Below are positions 1 to 12,704 of a stretch of DNA of 64,000 nt, piece after piece. The translations under genes were made by a program, and so were the position numbers. The DNA is from Drosophila miranda (taxonomy: Eukaryota > Arthropoda > Insecta > Diptera > Drosophilidae): the NCBI RefSeq assembly GCF_003369915.1, contig NC_046677.1:16758913-16822912 (forward strand), written 5' to 3'. Under the pieces are notes generated by a model that did no database searches, was not told the origin of the DNA, and worked only from the letters and a program-made list of their open reading frames with translations. Position 1 is the first letter of the stretch. Each line of letters starts with the position of its first letter.

Positions 1-3000
1 AAGCAAGTAACATTAAATTCAGTATTCAGATAAATGTGTGGTATCAGTGTTCATATCTTTAAGCGTAGGCCGGATGACATAACATTTTATTTGGGAATTT
101 ATATGAGTATACCTTAAAATGAATATAATAAAGCTGAAGAATCTGTGAAGTGGAGCAGGAACAATCAGAAAATATTTTGTGCTAATGCCTTGTATTTAAT
201 AGACGTAGTCTTAACTAATCTACGAATTCATATCCAAGATTCAAAGGAAATACCCAGATATGCTGGTTATTATTACAAGATCCATTAACCTATCCATCAA
301 TTAAGTTAGCTCGTATCATTTCGTACCATTGATGGTTGACTCGATAAGATGCTGGAATCTGGTCTTACACGCCCAGCATCCGCGGCGATGTTTTCCTGCC
401 TTTAGGGACAATGACAACGAATCTAAGCAGCCTGGATGACGAATGTGTAACGTTGGCAACTGGCTGAGCCTGAGGAAAGCCCTCGATTCCTGGGCCCTTG
501 ATTGATGATTACTCTGTACAAATGCACGCCAAGGGCCCCAATAATCATACGCACTGGAGCACAATCCTGCGTGTATTTGATTTATAATCATCATATTACC
601 GGGAGCTCTTTCTTCAATATTCAGGAGCTGCCAACTGGGAATCCAGCACATTCGAATGTTCAACATGCATGAAGTTGTCGTTTTCGAGGATATTTAAAGA
701 TCATCAAAATAAAGACGAAAGTCTCAGGGCAGCCAACCACTCAAAGTTGCAAGCCGCGTGCCACGGAGGCCCAGAGAGCCAAACCGAATAAAGTGGCACA
801 TAAAGAAAAATTGCATAAAGGATAAGGGCAGCGAAGGAACAAAGTGCTGCAAAGGATACATGTCCCCTTATAAGCGTATGATTGGCACTACTTATATATA
901 TATATATATATATCTCTCTGTCGCCGTGGCTGTCTCTTTCAGTGTCTCTATGTCTGTGGCTAAGCATGCCAACTGAATTGCCAGGGAAAAACGCTGAAGA
1001 CGTAAAACCAACGCTTCAGGCATCTGGGGTGTCGGGATCCTCGGTAAGCCAAGGCCTCTCCTCTGTTACGGCTGCTGTTGCTGTTGCTGTTGCTCCTGCC
1101 ATTAATGCTGGTGGTCTAATTGACATTTGATTAACGCATAGCTCAGCTTTCCAGTGGGACAAAAGTGCATACAGCAACGTTAACTAAATCAGCAATTAAG
1201 ACTTTAATAAATTGAAAGCCAAACCGAACATGAAATCTTTGTCGCTTGCCATAGTACAAATTGCTATGACCTTAATGGACCTCCGTCATAATGCCAAATG
1301 TGTCTATTGGCTCACACAACTTCATTTAAATGGCCGCAAATGTATTTTAATAACATCAGTGTCAACGGGAGACACTGGATTGCATTACATTCAATATAAA
1401 TTTGCATTGAAAATAATGAGTAATACGTATTTACCGGACGCTTTATGAAAAAAATTTAAAAACATATGGAACATTTTTTACACTACTGCAGTTTGGGCTT
1501 TTTTTTCTCGTTTGTTTGAAATGTCGCCTTCAAGTTTACCCATTTAAAAATTGTAATACATCTCAGTCCCCTTCACTGCACCACCTGCACTCCAATTGGA
1601 TTTCATGCGCCTCAATTGCAGTATGCAAATATTGATTTCTGTCGTTACTATATTTCCGCATATGGAAGCATTTTCACTTTAACTGTTGTTCTTGTGGCAA
1701 AACACGCCCGAAGAAATTACAACAAAAAATGTGCAACTATTTTTTAAAGTTCAACAGAATGTCTGAATACGTAGCACCGCGTTTTTTTTATTTTAATCAG
1801 TTTTGCTTATCTGCTGGTCGTCGGTTGTGGTTGTAATAACAGACATCAACGCCAGGAAGCGCCAGTGGGTTGGTCGGCCATTTAGCCGAAAAATGAGAGC
1901 AATTTTAAATAAAAATCGGAAACGTTTGTGTGCTCTGCCTCGACCAGAACCAGAACCGGAAAAGCCAAAGCCAACGCCAAGCCTATCCGTGGACATTTTT
2001 GGCTCCTATCCTATTCTATCCCTAACTTCCTATCCCTGAAATAGTCTTTAGATCCTGCGTTTCCGTCTCTGCATCTACAATGAGGCCAAAAATCAATGTG
2101 GGTTTTCCCAAACTGCAGTAACTTGCTTTCTCTTCTATATTGTCCTTGCTGTTTTTTGTCCCCTAATCCCGTCCGTTGTATTAAAGGTCGATTTTTAATT
2201 AAAACTTGCTGTTAGCAAATGAATTTTTTTTCTCTTGTGCCGCCCGACAATAAGTTTTGATAAATCGCATTGTGCGGCTTTGGTGTCATACATAAAAAAA
2301 CCCCCATTAAAGGGTTCTCCAAAGAGCGTTTGCACTGGTCTAGAAATTCGTGGATGACCGGAGCTATGAGTAAACAAATAGCTAATTAATGTTTATAAAT
2401 TTTAATCTAGAATTTAATAAACCACTTATGTATATTATAAAAAGTTCAAGTATAATTTATGGTACATTATAATTGAATTTTAATTTTAAATGAAATTAGT
2501 TGATTGAATAATTTTATAAATGTACGAATCTATTATGTTTTCATTTCAATCATACGATAAATAAAAGAGGAGTGGACGGACGTATTTTTTTAGCTTCAAT
2601 AGAACAAATTTTACTCGCGCTATATAAAACATTCTTAATAATACACATTCACACCAAAGGATGAAATAAAATAATGCAAAATGTAGTCATTTGTCTTTGT
2701 AGTCTGACTGAATAGTATCTGTAATTTCCGTGACCTGTTAAACCAACGAAGGCAATGTAACTTTAACAGCATGTCATCTGCATACGCGTATGTGAATATA
2801 TAGCCGTATGCCACTTGCAACTGCAACTGAGCATCGTGCACAAACATATTCTGCTCGAAAAAGATGCAATATAAAACGGAAAAGGAAGCTAACAAGTGGA
2901 ATGGCAAAATAAAACAAAAAGCCAAGTATAAATCTGAAAAAATTGTTGCCATAAAAGTAAACATACAGACAGACAGATTCGCTCTCCGTCAACAGAACGT

Positions 3001-6000
3001 TTTTTTCAACCTAACTTCAGAGAAGAGGAAAGGCAGAGAAGTATTGCACAGTAGAATATGTTTTCTTGCTAATACTTAGGAGTTCGTCAAAGTGATGAAA
3101 GATTACACTCAACTCAAGACAAGGAATAAGAACGGAAGAACGAATGATTCTTGCAAGTAAAGACAGAATTTGCTCTGTGACTCTCATCAAGGGACACAGT
3201 TGATGTATTGTATTGGCAGCCCTATTGGAATTTGAAAGCTTTGCACGTCCCTTTCCGGAAACAATTGTGGGCGGGTTTCCCTGTGTCATTCATCTGAGTG
3301 GAAGCCGCACGACACATTGAATATCCCACTGGAAATGTACTTTTTCAGCCAACAAAATGCCGTCAAAGGGTTCCAGCTTCATTTCTCCACTTTCATTACC
3401 AGAAATACAATACTTCTTTGTGGCAAGTCACAGTTCGGCTGGTTTTAAACTCTCATTGGACCCAAAGAGTTTGGTGCGTGACGGTGCGATCTGCATTGAA
3501 TAAAGTTGAACAATTTTTGTGCAAACTTTGGCACAGAGTAATCAATTTGTCATAAGATGTCAGGTCAGGAGTGTTTGACCATTTGGACCGATGAAAACAG
3601 ACCCGCATTTGGCACGTGCTATTGCCACACTGCCAAACCAAACTCTGATTTCAATGGACCTCGTGGCTGAGTGTAAAACTAAAATTGAATTTTTATTTAT
3701 TTTGGGACCCGACGGCAGGACCCTTCTATTGAGGTGTTTGTTAACACAGACACACACACTCACCTAAGCGCTTATAAAATATTTAGTGACAAGCTCAGCA
3801 CAAACATAAAAGTTGCTATAGGGAGGCCGGATGCCTTCCGAAATACGTTCAAACAACAACCGGAGAGTGTGTCAACACAATCAGCATAATAACCTAGGGT
3901 ACGTATGGTCGTGACCCCAAAGGGCTTCAATAAAAGTGGATTAAATGTAAACATGTGTGAGATTGCCTCTGCCATGGCAGGTTCTTGAGCCCTCACGCAA
4001 TTTCCTCAAGAGGGACTCGACCTCGAACTGATCCCTAACCCCATATCCTACCCGTCCCATATCCCATTGGATATGGCCAAGTTAATGCCTAATGACTTTG
4101 GTTACATGCCGTATTAGGCAGGACAAATGACAGCCAACCTCTAGCGATCTCGGGTTCGAAGTTTAAGTGCACATTTATCCATCCTCGACCTTTTGTATGC
4201 ACAAATGGGGCGCCCCTGTATGGCCTGGCTTGGGATTGGTCTATCCTTCTGTGTTGCCGCAAATTAAGTGGAATTAAAATGAATTATTTAAATCTTAATT
4301 TAGCGAAGGCAGAAAATAGTTTTATCGAGTGCAGATAAGGGATTCAGAAATCACTTGGGCATTACTTTATTAAATCGAATTTGAATTTTGAAGTATTTCG
4401 AGAATATAGTTTATAAGTATCCTCTTCATTAATTGTAAAAAAATTTGCCTAAATTCGATAAAAGGCAATATGATCTTTAACTGCTCCAATCTCAAACAAG
4501 TAAGTGGAAAAATCTAACTTCAAGTGATTATCCATAGCACATCCAATCGATAGTATCAGCCGCAAATAACTTTCATTGCGTTGCAGACTATCATGCGGTG
4601 CCCAAATATATTGGCAATCATTTGGTGGTAAGCCAGAAGGAGCTCCCTTTTCATTGATTCGATTTTCGTGATTATGTGCCACTGCCACCGCCACCGCCTG
4701 AAGCCAATTTTGCCCTAATTTAATTAAAACAAAAGGCGTTTTTTATTCGGTTGTACGAGTATACATAAACCATTCCCTTGCGCACAGCCTTTTTGCCCAG
4801 CAAAAAAATGAACAGCCAGCCCACAAAAGGCCATGTCAGAGGCAATCGCTAAAACGCTTTTTATGGGTCTTTTAAATACTTCGCTTAAAGACATTAAAAA
4901 GACTTCAAGTTGCTGAAGTTTTTCGTTTGTTTATTGGGATCTCCGTTCTTTGTTTCTGCTTTTCTTTTGCGAATGGAGAAGAAAAGTCGCCAGTTTTTGA
5001 CTTGAACTCGTCATAAATAATGGTAATTATGGATTGGACTTTGGTCAGTCTTTTGGTGAGTCTTTTGGACTCAGACACTTGTCCATAATCCGTCGTTGTG
5101 GGAAGTTCCGTTGCTTAAAACGTTGCTTGCTGAAAAGTTTACCCACTCAAATTCTCACAGCAGGAAATACACACAGTCCAAGGGAGCTTCTTTTTCCATC
5201 CTTCTCATTATTGGCGCCATTTGGTGGCCATCTGCGGTCCTCTGGCACTCGTCTGACAGCCACCAGAAATTCCAGCAAAACTTTCTCTTCGAACTTATTC
5301 ATATACAAATTTTAAGAGTGTACAAAACCTCGGTCTTGAGGCGTGAAATGCCTGTCAAAGTTGTCAACAGATGAGTCTTCCGTCGGGCCCCAGTCAAAAC
5401 TTGAGTGTTTCCCTCACACAGCCGCGGAAGAAAATACTTAATTCAAGTTTTGAGAGTTGAGTAAAATATTGCCCTGTCTCGTTGAAAATTAAATTTTAAT
5501 TTGCCCCTCATTATTTCTGCCTCAGTTTGATTTTGGTCTCTGGGCCTTTGGAATAAAGCGTTTCACTAATTAATAAATTTTGTTCAAATTGAATGTCATT
5601 TTGATTGTATCGCAATATAATTATTTGTTATTAAAAAAGAATCGACTTTATTTTATATATAACTAAAATAAAATTTGTGTGACAATCCTAACTATTATTA
5701 TAAATCTAATATTTCAAAAGAAAAAAAAAACGATACTCTCAATATTCTTTTTAAGCGTCTTATAAAAAAAACCTCCTTATAAAACTTCTTCCTTTTAGTT
5801 GCCAAAAAAGGCATAAGCTCTTTTAGAACAAATCAGAAGAGTTTCCTTTTCAAAGCAAAATTATATCTTTTTCTGTCTTGCAATTTAATTTCTTTGTTCA
5901 TTTCCTGACTTATTTTTTCTTGGGGCCTACCCAAAAGTAATTTAGAAAACAATTTTGTCAAGGAGCAGAGACAATTTATCCAATAAAGCGGAAATAAATT

Positions 6001-6090
6001 CAAATAAATTGTACATTAAATATAAATGTATAGAAAAATTGTATGCTGTAATTAAACAGAGAAATCGCGACCACATAATGGGGCTTTGTG
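1..6090. other. AT-rich non-coding stretch, no supported gene
   Basis: I see no convincing gene here. Open frames are short, lack paired splice signals and have no recognisable motif; the longest, 116 codons on the minus strand at 316-666, has no motif I know. Simple repeats include a TA run near 893-913 and a CTGTTG-like run near 1071-1096. The stretch reads like intron or intergenic Drosophila DNA. If the inverted duplication continues outward, its partner lies beyond the right edge of the window, so I cannot test it. Confidence 0.5.
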
Positions 6091-6254
6091 CCTCTCATTG
6101 ATTTACTTAAATTGTTTAACAAATCGTAGTGGTAGTTATCACATGTGACGAGGGTTAGGGCAATAACACGGCACAAATTTAATTAAAACAGAACTGGAAT
6201 GAGAGGCAAGCTTTGTGAGTCGAAGTTTTGATACTCTTGCAGATCTTATGTTCC

Positions 6255-6449
6255 TGAAAGAGACATGCTCTTCAAACGCCTTTTGGTCTAATATGATATA
6301 ATCAAGCATCATTCATGGATATATGCTGTAATGATGCACTCTTGACCTTTTTGAGCGACGAATTGTAAGTATTGAAAAAGTACTTTTTAATGTTGGAAAT
6401 GAGTACATCATTTTATGCATTGCATAACACCTTGTCAGAATAATAATAC
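6255..6449. repeat. Left-arm-only 195-bp insert with inverted termini
   Basis: Around 6232-6461 the left arm reads atactcttgcaga, then about 200 bases, then ctctgcaagagtg, so the edges form an inverted pair. The right arm (62725-62760, read in reverse) goes from ttatgttcc straight to ctctgcaagag. The extra left-arm bases could be a small MITE-like insert, or bases deleted from the right arm. No transposase is present. Confidence 0.4.
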
Positions 6450-8528
6450 CCTCTGCAAGAGTGCAAAGAATGAACAACTCCACACACTAGATTCAACTGT
6501 CAGTTCGGTCTGCCTTCCCACTCATCCTTTGGGGTTAGAAATTCATTTAGAGAGGATGCTAGGCCTGAGAGCGTAAATTTTCGAGGCAAACTAAAATGCA
6601 ATTTTGTGGCCGGCACGAACTGCATTTTGGGCAACCCGATGGCCGCTCCGTCGGCTCCGCTGTGCCGTTGATGTTTGTTTATGGGCAGCGACTTTCATTA
6701 GTGGCCAACTTGATGGCTGGCTGGCATGAATAGCTGTCTAATACTGACATTTGTAGTCCACGCTCTGACAGCGGCAAAATGTAATTCAATGAAGACGGCA
6801 AACTTGCCTGAATCACGACGATTCAGCGCAAGTTCTTTGTCTCCTGGGCTACCATTTTGTGATTGGTTAAAGAGCGTTCCATATTTGCAATCATTTTCTC
6901 AGGGAAAATAGGAACTGAAACAAAAAAAGCTCGTCACTATCATCGTATTGTTGGCCTCAATGATCCATAGACATCTCCCACAATGAACTCCCCAAAAGTA
7001 TCCTGCCTGTAACAAACTGTCTTGCCTTCCGCATCCATCTGGTTGGTTCACTTTGTCCAATCATTTATCCGTCTGAAGATTTTGTTGCCGTTGAGGGCAA
7101 TTTCGTGTACAAAATATGGTTTTCATTCACTTTTCCCATGATTTTAAGTTGTCCGTTTTTTCATTTAATTTATTTTGTTGGCCAACTTAATGCTTGAAGT
7201 GATCTTAAAGGACCTTAAGGAATGGTTGATAAATGAATAATGGAACATTGCAGATTACATTCTTTCAAATGTTGTGTGGTTTAAGTAAATATATAGTTTA
7301 ATTTAAATATTTCTGTTCTTTCAGATGAGACTCTATCTGCATACAATATCAGGTAAGAGCATCAGTCATTTCCCTTCGATAAAGTTGCACCTCCTATCCT
7401 CACCACCATTCACATCAATCCCCACCATTCCATTTCCCCGTTTAATTGATTTCGAATGTTTCGTGTCCCGCGGATGCCATCCATTCAACTTTTTTCCTCG
7501 CCATCGACATTCCTGAGCATCAGACAAAACTCATAGCTGTCATTGTTATTGCTTTCGAGGTGGTCCTATTGTCCTGCAATACTTTGGCTCAAATGAGGCG
7601 TAGGCCTCGCCGTCTGATGAACTGCACACAAATTTACCAGAATGCCGGGAAAACCGAAAGAGACGACCGGAAGGGAAAACTGTTTGCAAAAACTATGGTT
7701 ATCCGTCTGGCGGTTGCCAGAAAGCCCATTTATCAGGCTGTGCGAATGTCGTTGAATGAAACTGTTTTGCTGGTGAATGCAATTTAGCGTAAAATAATAG
7801 TTTTTTTTTAATTTCTTCTAACAGCTCTAGCCCAGAGCTATATGGGTACTTCATGAATGCAATTCTTAATGGGAGGGCTCTATGAGTGGAGCGAAGCCAG
7901 ATAATTGCGGCTTTCTGTGCAATGGAAATTAACTTTCAATTTGGAATGCTTTACAGTAGAGTAAATAACATGAAAGGAGTCCGGGGTAGGCCGGTTTGGA
8001 TCCATCACAATGAAATCAGCGAGAATACCGAAAAAGGAGAAATCCCCGCAAAAAAAGGAGCCGAAACATTAACAGAAATTGGGCCGACTAATCATAGTAT
8101 TGAGTAGAAATGGCAGAACAGCAGAGAGAAAAAATGCTTGACTTCCACGTAAACGGGAGAGCGGGCCGCAAAGGTTGCTACGAGTGACCTTCTCCTTGAA
8201 GACCATTCCGATTGGCATCTGTCAAATTTTTTTCATTTAAAGAGCTTAAAGGTCGAGCCGACATCAACAGAATCAGCTCCAGACCAAGGCCATCTGCCTG
8301 TCAATGGCAATGATGATGAGGGTTTAATCCCTTTATCGACGTGAATTTATAAGGATATGACTGACAGCTCCCAAGGAAAAATGTGAATTTTTTTTATGGC
8401 CAAGTGTGCAAGTTGATTCGCTACCAGACGTCAGATATACTTGATTATCAGCAAAAGATTTTTCACTATATATAGACATACTATTAATATATAGGGAAAT
8501 AAATACATCCTTCGGGCTCAAAAAAAAA
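6450..8528. other. Arm sequence, conserved between the two copies, no supported gene
   Basis: This is mostly arm-homologous non-coding DNA. A 113-codon frame at 7446-7787 (+) stays open in the right-arm copy (61063-61365, minus). However, most differences between the two copies change the amino acid and few are silent, which argues against a protein under selection. About 390 bases around 6720-7110 have no partner in the right arm because of a deletion there. Confidence 0.5.
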
Positions 8529-9622
8529 CGAGGGGGAACGTTGTGAGTTGCTGCGGAGACCGCAACTCTACAGTTATACCCGATACTAAGTCAGTCTGGC
8601 TCTCCTCCGGCAGACGCCGCTAATATTAAACGACACGACAAGGAGTGCGTGCGAGAGAGACAGAAAATCAGTCTGAGCGTGACGTCGGGCGCTGCGTAGC
8701 CACGGCAAATTGATTTGTTCCTTTTGGCTATAAAAATGATCTGATCTGATCCAGATTCAGCAATCTGATAGATATGGTCATTATCTCTGATTCTTAGTTT
8801 TCTCGAATGTGCAATATTGTGGATGCAACAGATTTTCGTCCTTTGTGGGGGCGGAAAAGGGTGGGGCGAAATTCTGAGATATACGTTTTATAGTGAGATC
8901 TAACAGAAGTGCGGATACCAAATTTGGTTACTCTAGCCTTAATAGTCTCTGAGATTTGTGGATGCCCCAGATTTTCGTCCTTTGCGGGGGCGGAAGGGGG
9001 TGTGGCGAAATTTGGACACGAAACGGTCAAGGTCCGATATCACAGGAGTGTGGATACCAAATTTGGTTGCTCTGGCTCTTATAGGTTATGAGATCCTTGA
9101 ACTCATATTTTGCAATTGACAAAACCGACCATGAAACCTGTGTGTTAGAGAGAGACAGAGCGAAAAAGAATGAAATTGTTTTCTTGATTCTGGCTATAAT
9201 AATTATACGATCTGGTTCAGATTTTGCACTGTAGAATATATGGTCATCCTCACCGATTCTGCGTTTTTGGTTTTATCGTATGTTTAAAAATGTGGATGCC
9301 ACAGATTTTCGTCCTTTGTGGGGGCGGAAGTGGGCGGGGCGAAGTTTTGAAATATTTTTGTAACGGTGACATATCACAGAAGTCTGGATCCAAAACATCG
9401 TTCCTCTAGCTCTTATAGTCTTTGAGCACTAGGCGCTGAAGGGGACGGACGGACGGACGGACAGACGGACAGACAGACAGGGCTCAATCGACTCGGCTAT
9501 TGATGCTGATCAAGAATATATATACTTTATTGGGTCGGAAACGATTCCTTCTGGACGTTACACACATCCACTTTTACCACAAATCTAATATACCCCAATA
9601 CTCATTTTGAGTATCGGGTATA
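8529..9622 (+). mobile_element. Helitron-like (DINE-1/ISY type) element H1
   Basis: A 1.09-kb non-coding element that begins cgagggggaacgttgtgag, with an early inverted pair (gttgctgcgg / ccgcaac), and ends in gtatcgggtata. It contains three degenerate copies of a block built on gattttcgtcctttg plus a G-rich run (near 8831, 8970 and 9302). A GGAC/AGAC microsatellite lies at 9443-9480, followed by the conserved tail with gtcggaaacgattcc. Six copies in this window share both ends. The family name is from memory of Drosophila DINE-1/mini-me elements. It has no transposase and is absent from the matching site in the right arm (about 60.05 kb). Confidence 0.8.
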
Positions 9623-12089
9623 AAAATGATTGTAAAGTGCCATTTCATACACATTTTCCTGGAAGTAATTTTCTTTCGTCTGTGCATTTGTATTGTGATC
9701 ATTCAAAGTTTTTTAACGAACGAAGTTCATTCTGTTGATGTCATGTGGGTTGGTTGCAATTTACATCCCTATATTCCATGTAAATGTATAAATTTGTTAA
9801 TTAACTTGTGTTGATTAGAATATATATTTGATAGCTGACAGTTCGAGGATACACTCGGACATTGTGCTCCCGTCATTGGTAGTTCTCCTGTCAGATTATC
9901 CCCTGCATTATGCAAATGAGCCCGCGACAAATTCTATTGATGCAATGAAACTACAGTCAACATGCCTTTATTACATTACACCCTTTCACACCTGTTCCAA
10001 TAAATTTCGCAATTGCAAAGTACGTGTCAGTATGAATTATTTATACAATTAACGTTGCCTATTTGAAATGCAATTTAATTCCTCGAAAGAGCAATGACAG
10101 AGCCCCTCGCACGCACATTCCTCCACACAGAGGGATCCCGAGATACATTGGTAGCAGGCAGAGGCCAAAAGAAAGCACTGGAAAAGATAGAACAAAAAAA
10201 GGATTCAAAGAACAGGAACAAATTATACGGCGCTCTGTGCCGATGCCGTGGCCAAAGACCGTACTGGACCGGACCTGCTGAACATTGCAACGAGAGTCGC
10301 ATTGCAATTGAATTAATTAATTTTTAAATGCTTCCCATTCTCCATTTTGCGCCCTTTCGCCTGTCTCTTAAATGCAAATTTATTGGTTTTTTGACGGTGT
10401 AGACAGGGCCACCAAAAAAAAAAGAAAGAAAATGGAATAAGGATAAGGAATTGCACATTTTGCCACGCAGGTCCGCTAAAGAAGTACTCAAGTAGACTAC
10501 GGTTTGAACACACCTTATCCTGCTGTTACGTTTATCGAAAGTTTTCAGGGGGATATTAACAGGTTTCCAAGATGCCACCGAATGAAAGTGGTAGCATTAT
10601 GTGGCAGGCAAACTTAATGCAAATAGTGGAAAAGACCAAATACAACGAGTGTGAAGATAACCTGGTAGATTTTAATAGAAACCATCCGAAATTTAAGCTA
10701 ATCGATTAAATTATTTATTTATTTCGTTAAGTGACAGATTAATTAATCTCAATTTGGGCAATAAGCTTACATATTTTCCAAAAATTAAGCTGCAAATTAA
10801 GGTGTATTTATCACCCAAGGCAAATCACAAAAAGTGACAGAAATGTTTCTGTGAAATTGAAATTGTAACTCCGGGCGATATTAATGTTTTCTCTCGCTCT
10901 CAGTCTCCCCATCTATCTATCAATCTGTAATATTGGTATTTGACTTATTTATGAGGCAAACACACAGCTTGAAGCACTCAATCTGAATCTCGGGTGCTCT
11001 CTGGCAAAATCTGTGCCTGAGAAATTCCATCTCAGGTGTGTGACGAGGATAATGGGTATTTGCTTGAATACCAAATACGGAGTGCGTCAATAATATGTTC
11101 AATGCTTATGCTATACGATACTTAAAGAGCATATATATATCAACAAATTTCCAAGGATTTCAACAATGAACAAATATTATTTAGCAGAAATTTTAATGGT
11201 GGAAAAATAGACAAAAATTAATATTCTGTCTCATTTCTATTGGAGAGACAAGTGTTCATCAAATACATGATCCGACACTCAATAAACTTGTCCAACAGAA
11301 GTTAATTAAATATATTTTACAGAGAAAGCACTTCATTTTCAGAAGCTCCAGAAGTGTCTGGCTATGTCGGTGGCCCAGGCTTTGGCTCTGTCGAGACTGC
11401 GAGTGCAATGCAGATAAACGAAGCTAATTACCAAAAATGTTAAAGTTCTGAAGTAGCTCTTCAGCTGCGTTTTGCCACGTTCCAGTGCAGGCGAAACAAA
11501 CTTTGTCTAGGCTACTGCTATTAGACAACGATTGCCTCCCCGGTGTGGGGCTCCATCTCCATCCTTTCCACCTCGACGGCACTTGTTAATTTTTGTCGGC
11601 AACTTGTCGGAAAGTTTTTGGGGGCCAGACTTCCGTCTCTGCGGTAGCTTATCTAAATGTTCTTAATAAAATAATTTGATATGGCCTCTTCAGGCATGTC
11701 AACATTCCAGAAATCCATACATTCCACATAGTAGTGCCATAGTAGATTTGTCTATAGAAGGTGATCTTCCCTATCAAGAGAGCCCGAATTTTTTTTTAAA
11801 TATACTGAATGTAACGACAGCTCTTGAGTTCCGCAAAAGTTTATTCAAGACATGCAATTTGTATTTTTCATACATCCCAATCCGAGCTAATTATGGTCAA
11901 AACTTTTGTTCTCTCGGGCTCAAGCAAAAGCTCATTAAAATCACCCACTGGCGTTAGGCGGACCTGCACTAACTTTTTTGTCTCTGTCAAATGACAAAGT
12001 TGAAGCGCCAAAAACTTTCGCACACCTTCTGACGTGACAGGCCTGCTGACACAGAGAAGGGATCAAAACCAGGAAGGGTAAAAAAAGGG
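9623..12089. other. Arm sequence without supported gene; includes a left-only block near 10.6-10.95 kb
   Basis: The stretch is collinear with 57.3-60.0 kb in reverse, apart from about 340 bases at 10610-10950 that have no partner there. The open frames at 10059-10327 are overlapping shadows on both strands. The partner sequence at 58239-58548 is similar but carries indels, so a protein is unlikely. I see no splice-supported exon. Confidence 0.5.
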
Positions 12090-12371
12090 ACATTTCCATT
12101 TGACTAGGGCCGATCGACGACGCGCAGGGAGGCGGCTGGGCTACTGCGTCGACTGCCTGGCTTCCACGCACAGTCTCACGAGTGTGACTCGAAGCAGAGG
12201 GAGTCGAAGAATAGAGAGGCTCGCAGCGGCGACAAGGCCAAGAGCAGCCAGAGCCGATCGAGGACGAGGGAGCTCCAAGGAGCTCATCGCCAGACCGTCC
12301 GCTGGCATACCTTAAGGAGGCCATACGCCTTCAAGCCGTGCTCCAATAAAAGCCAGTTGACAAGGGGGTAA
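12090..12371 (+). pseudogene. Left copy of a decayed zinc-knuckle-like gene fragment
   Basis: The stretch is homologous to 56640-57290 on the minus strand. One frame reads GYCVDCLASTHSL (from about 12130), a C-x2-C pattern followed by a His that resembles the zinc-knuckle ORFs common in Drosophila. After a roughly 110-base deletion relative to the right copy, homology resumes in another frame from 12195 (QRESKNREARS) and runs to TAA at 12369-12371. The frame switch and deletion show it is broken. The basic, Ser/Arg-rich tail is shared with the right copy. The parent gene is not recognised, and the zinc-knuckle label is inferred from spacing only. Confidence 0.45.
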
Positions 12372-12704
12372 ACGTTACAAAAGAATTATTAATTAATGTA
12401 ATGTTATTGTAATTAATTAAAATGTTTTTTAAATAAATCGTTTTTCATCGTCAATTTGCCAAAAATTAAAAAGAACAAAAGTAAAGATTCGATGGAAATT
12501 TTTCACGAGGCAAACGTACGACCAAACGCTCTTCAAGCATATTTTCTTCAGTTTAACTTAACTTGTCAGTCGCTTTTCTTCTCAGCATCTCCAGCTTAAA
12601 ACTTCCGTCAGAAATGTATTCTTCCTTCTGGCAGCACCCTCGCCTGATTATTACAAACATGTCTCCGAAGCCCAGGCTTTGGCCTCAAATTGTTTTCGCA
12701 TTGA

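Noticed and set aside
316..666. 116-codon minus-strand frame near the left end
   Set aside because: No motif, no splice signals or promoter context; it can be chance.
4742..4758. Shared 17-mer ttattcggttgtacgag also at 25675
   Set aside because: A single short match without extended homology around it; could be chance or an old repeat.
7446..7787. 113-codon frame conserved in both arms (partner 61063-61365, minus)
   Set aside because: Most differences between the copies change amino acids and few are silent, which is not the pattern of a protein under selection. It has no motif, no domain and no splice support.
8794..9409. 60-82 codon frames repeated in each Helitron-like copy
   Set aside because: They recur because the elements are repeated; no replication-helicase motifs are present and the frames conflict on both strands.
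11941..12324. 127-codon minus-strand frame
   Set aside because: It lies antisense to the decayed gene fragment whose conserved frame is on the plus strand.
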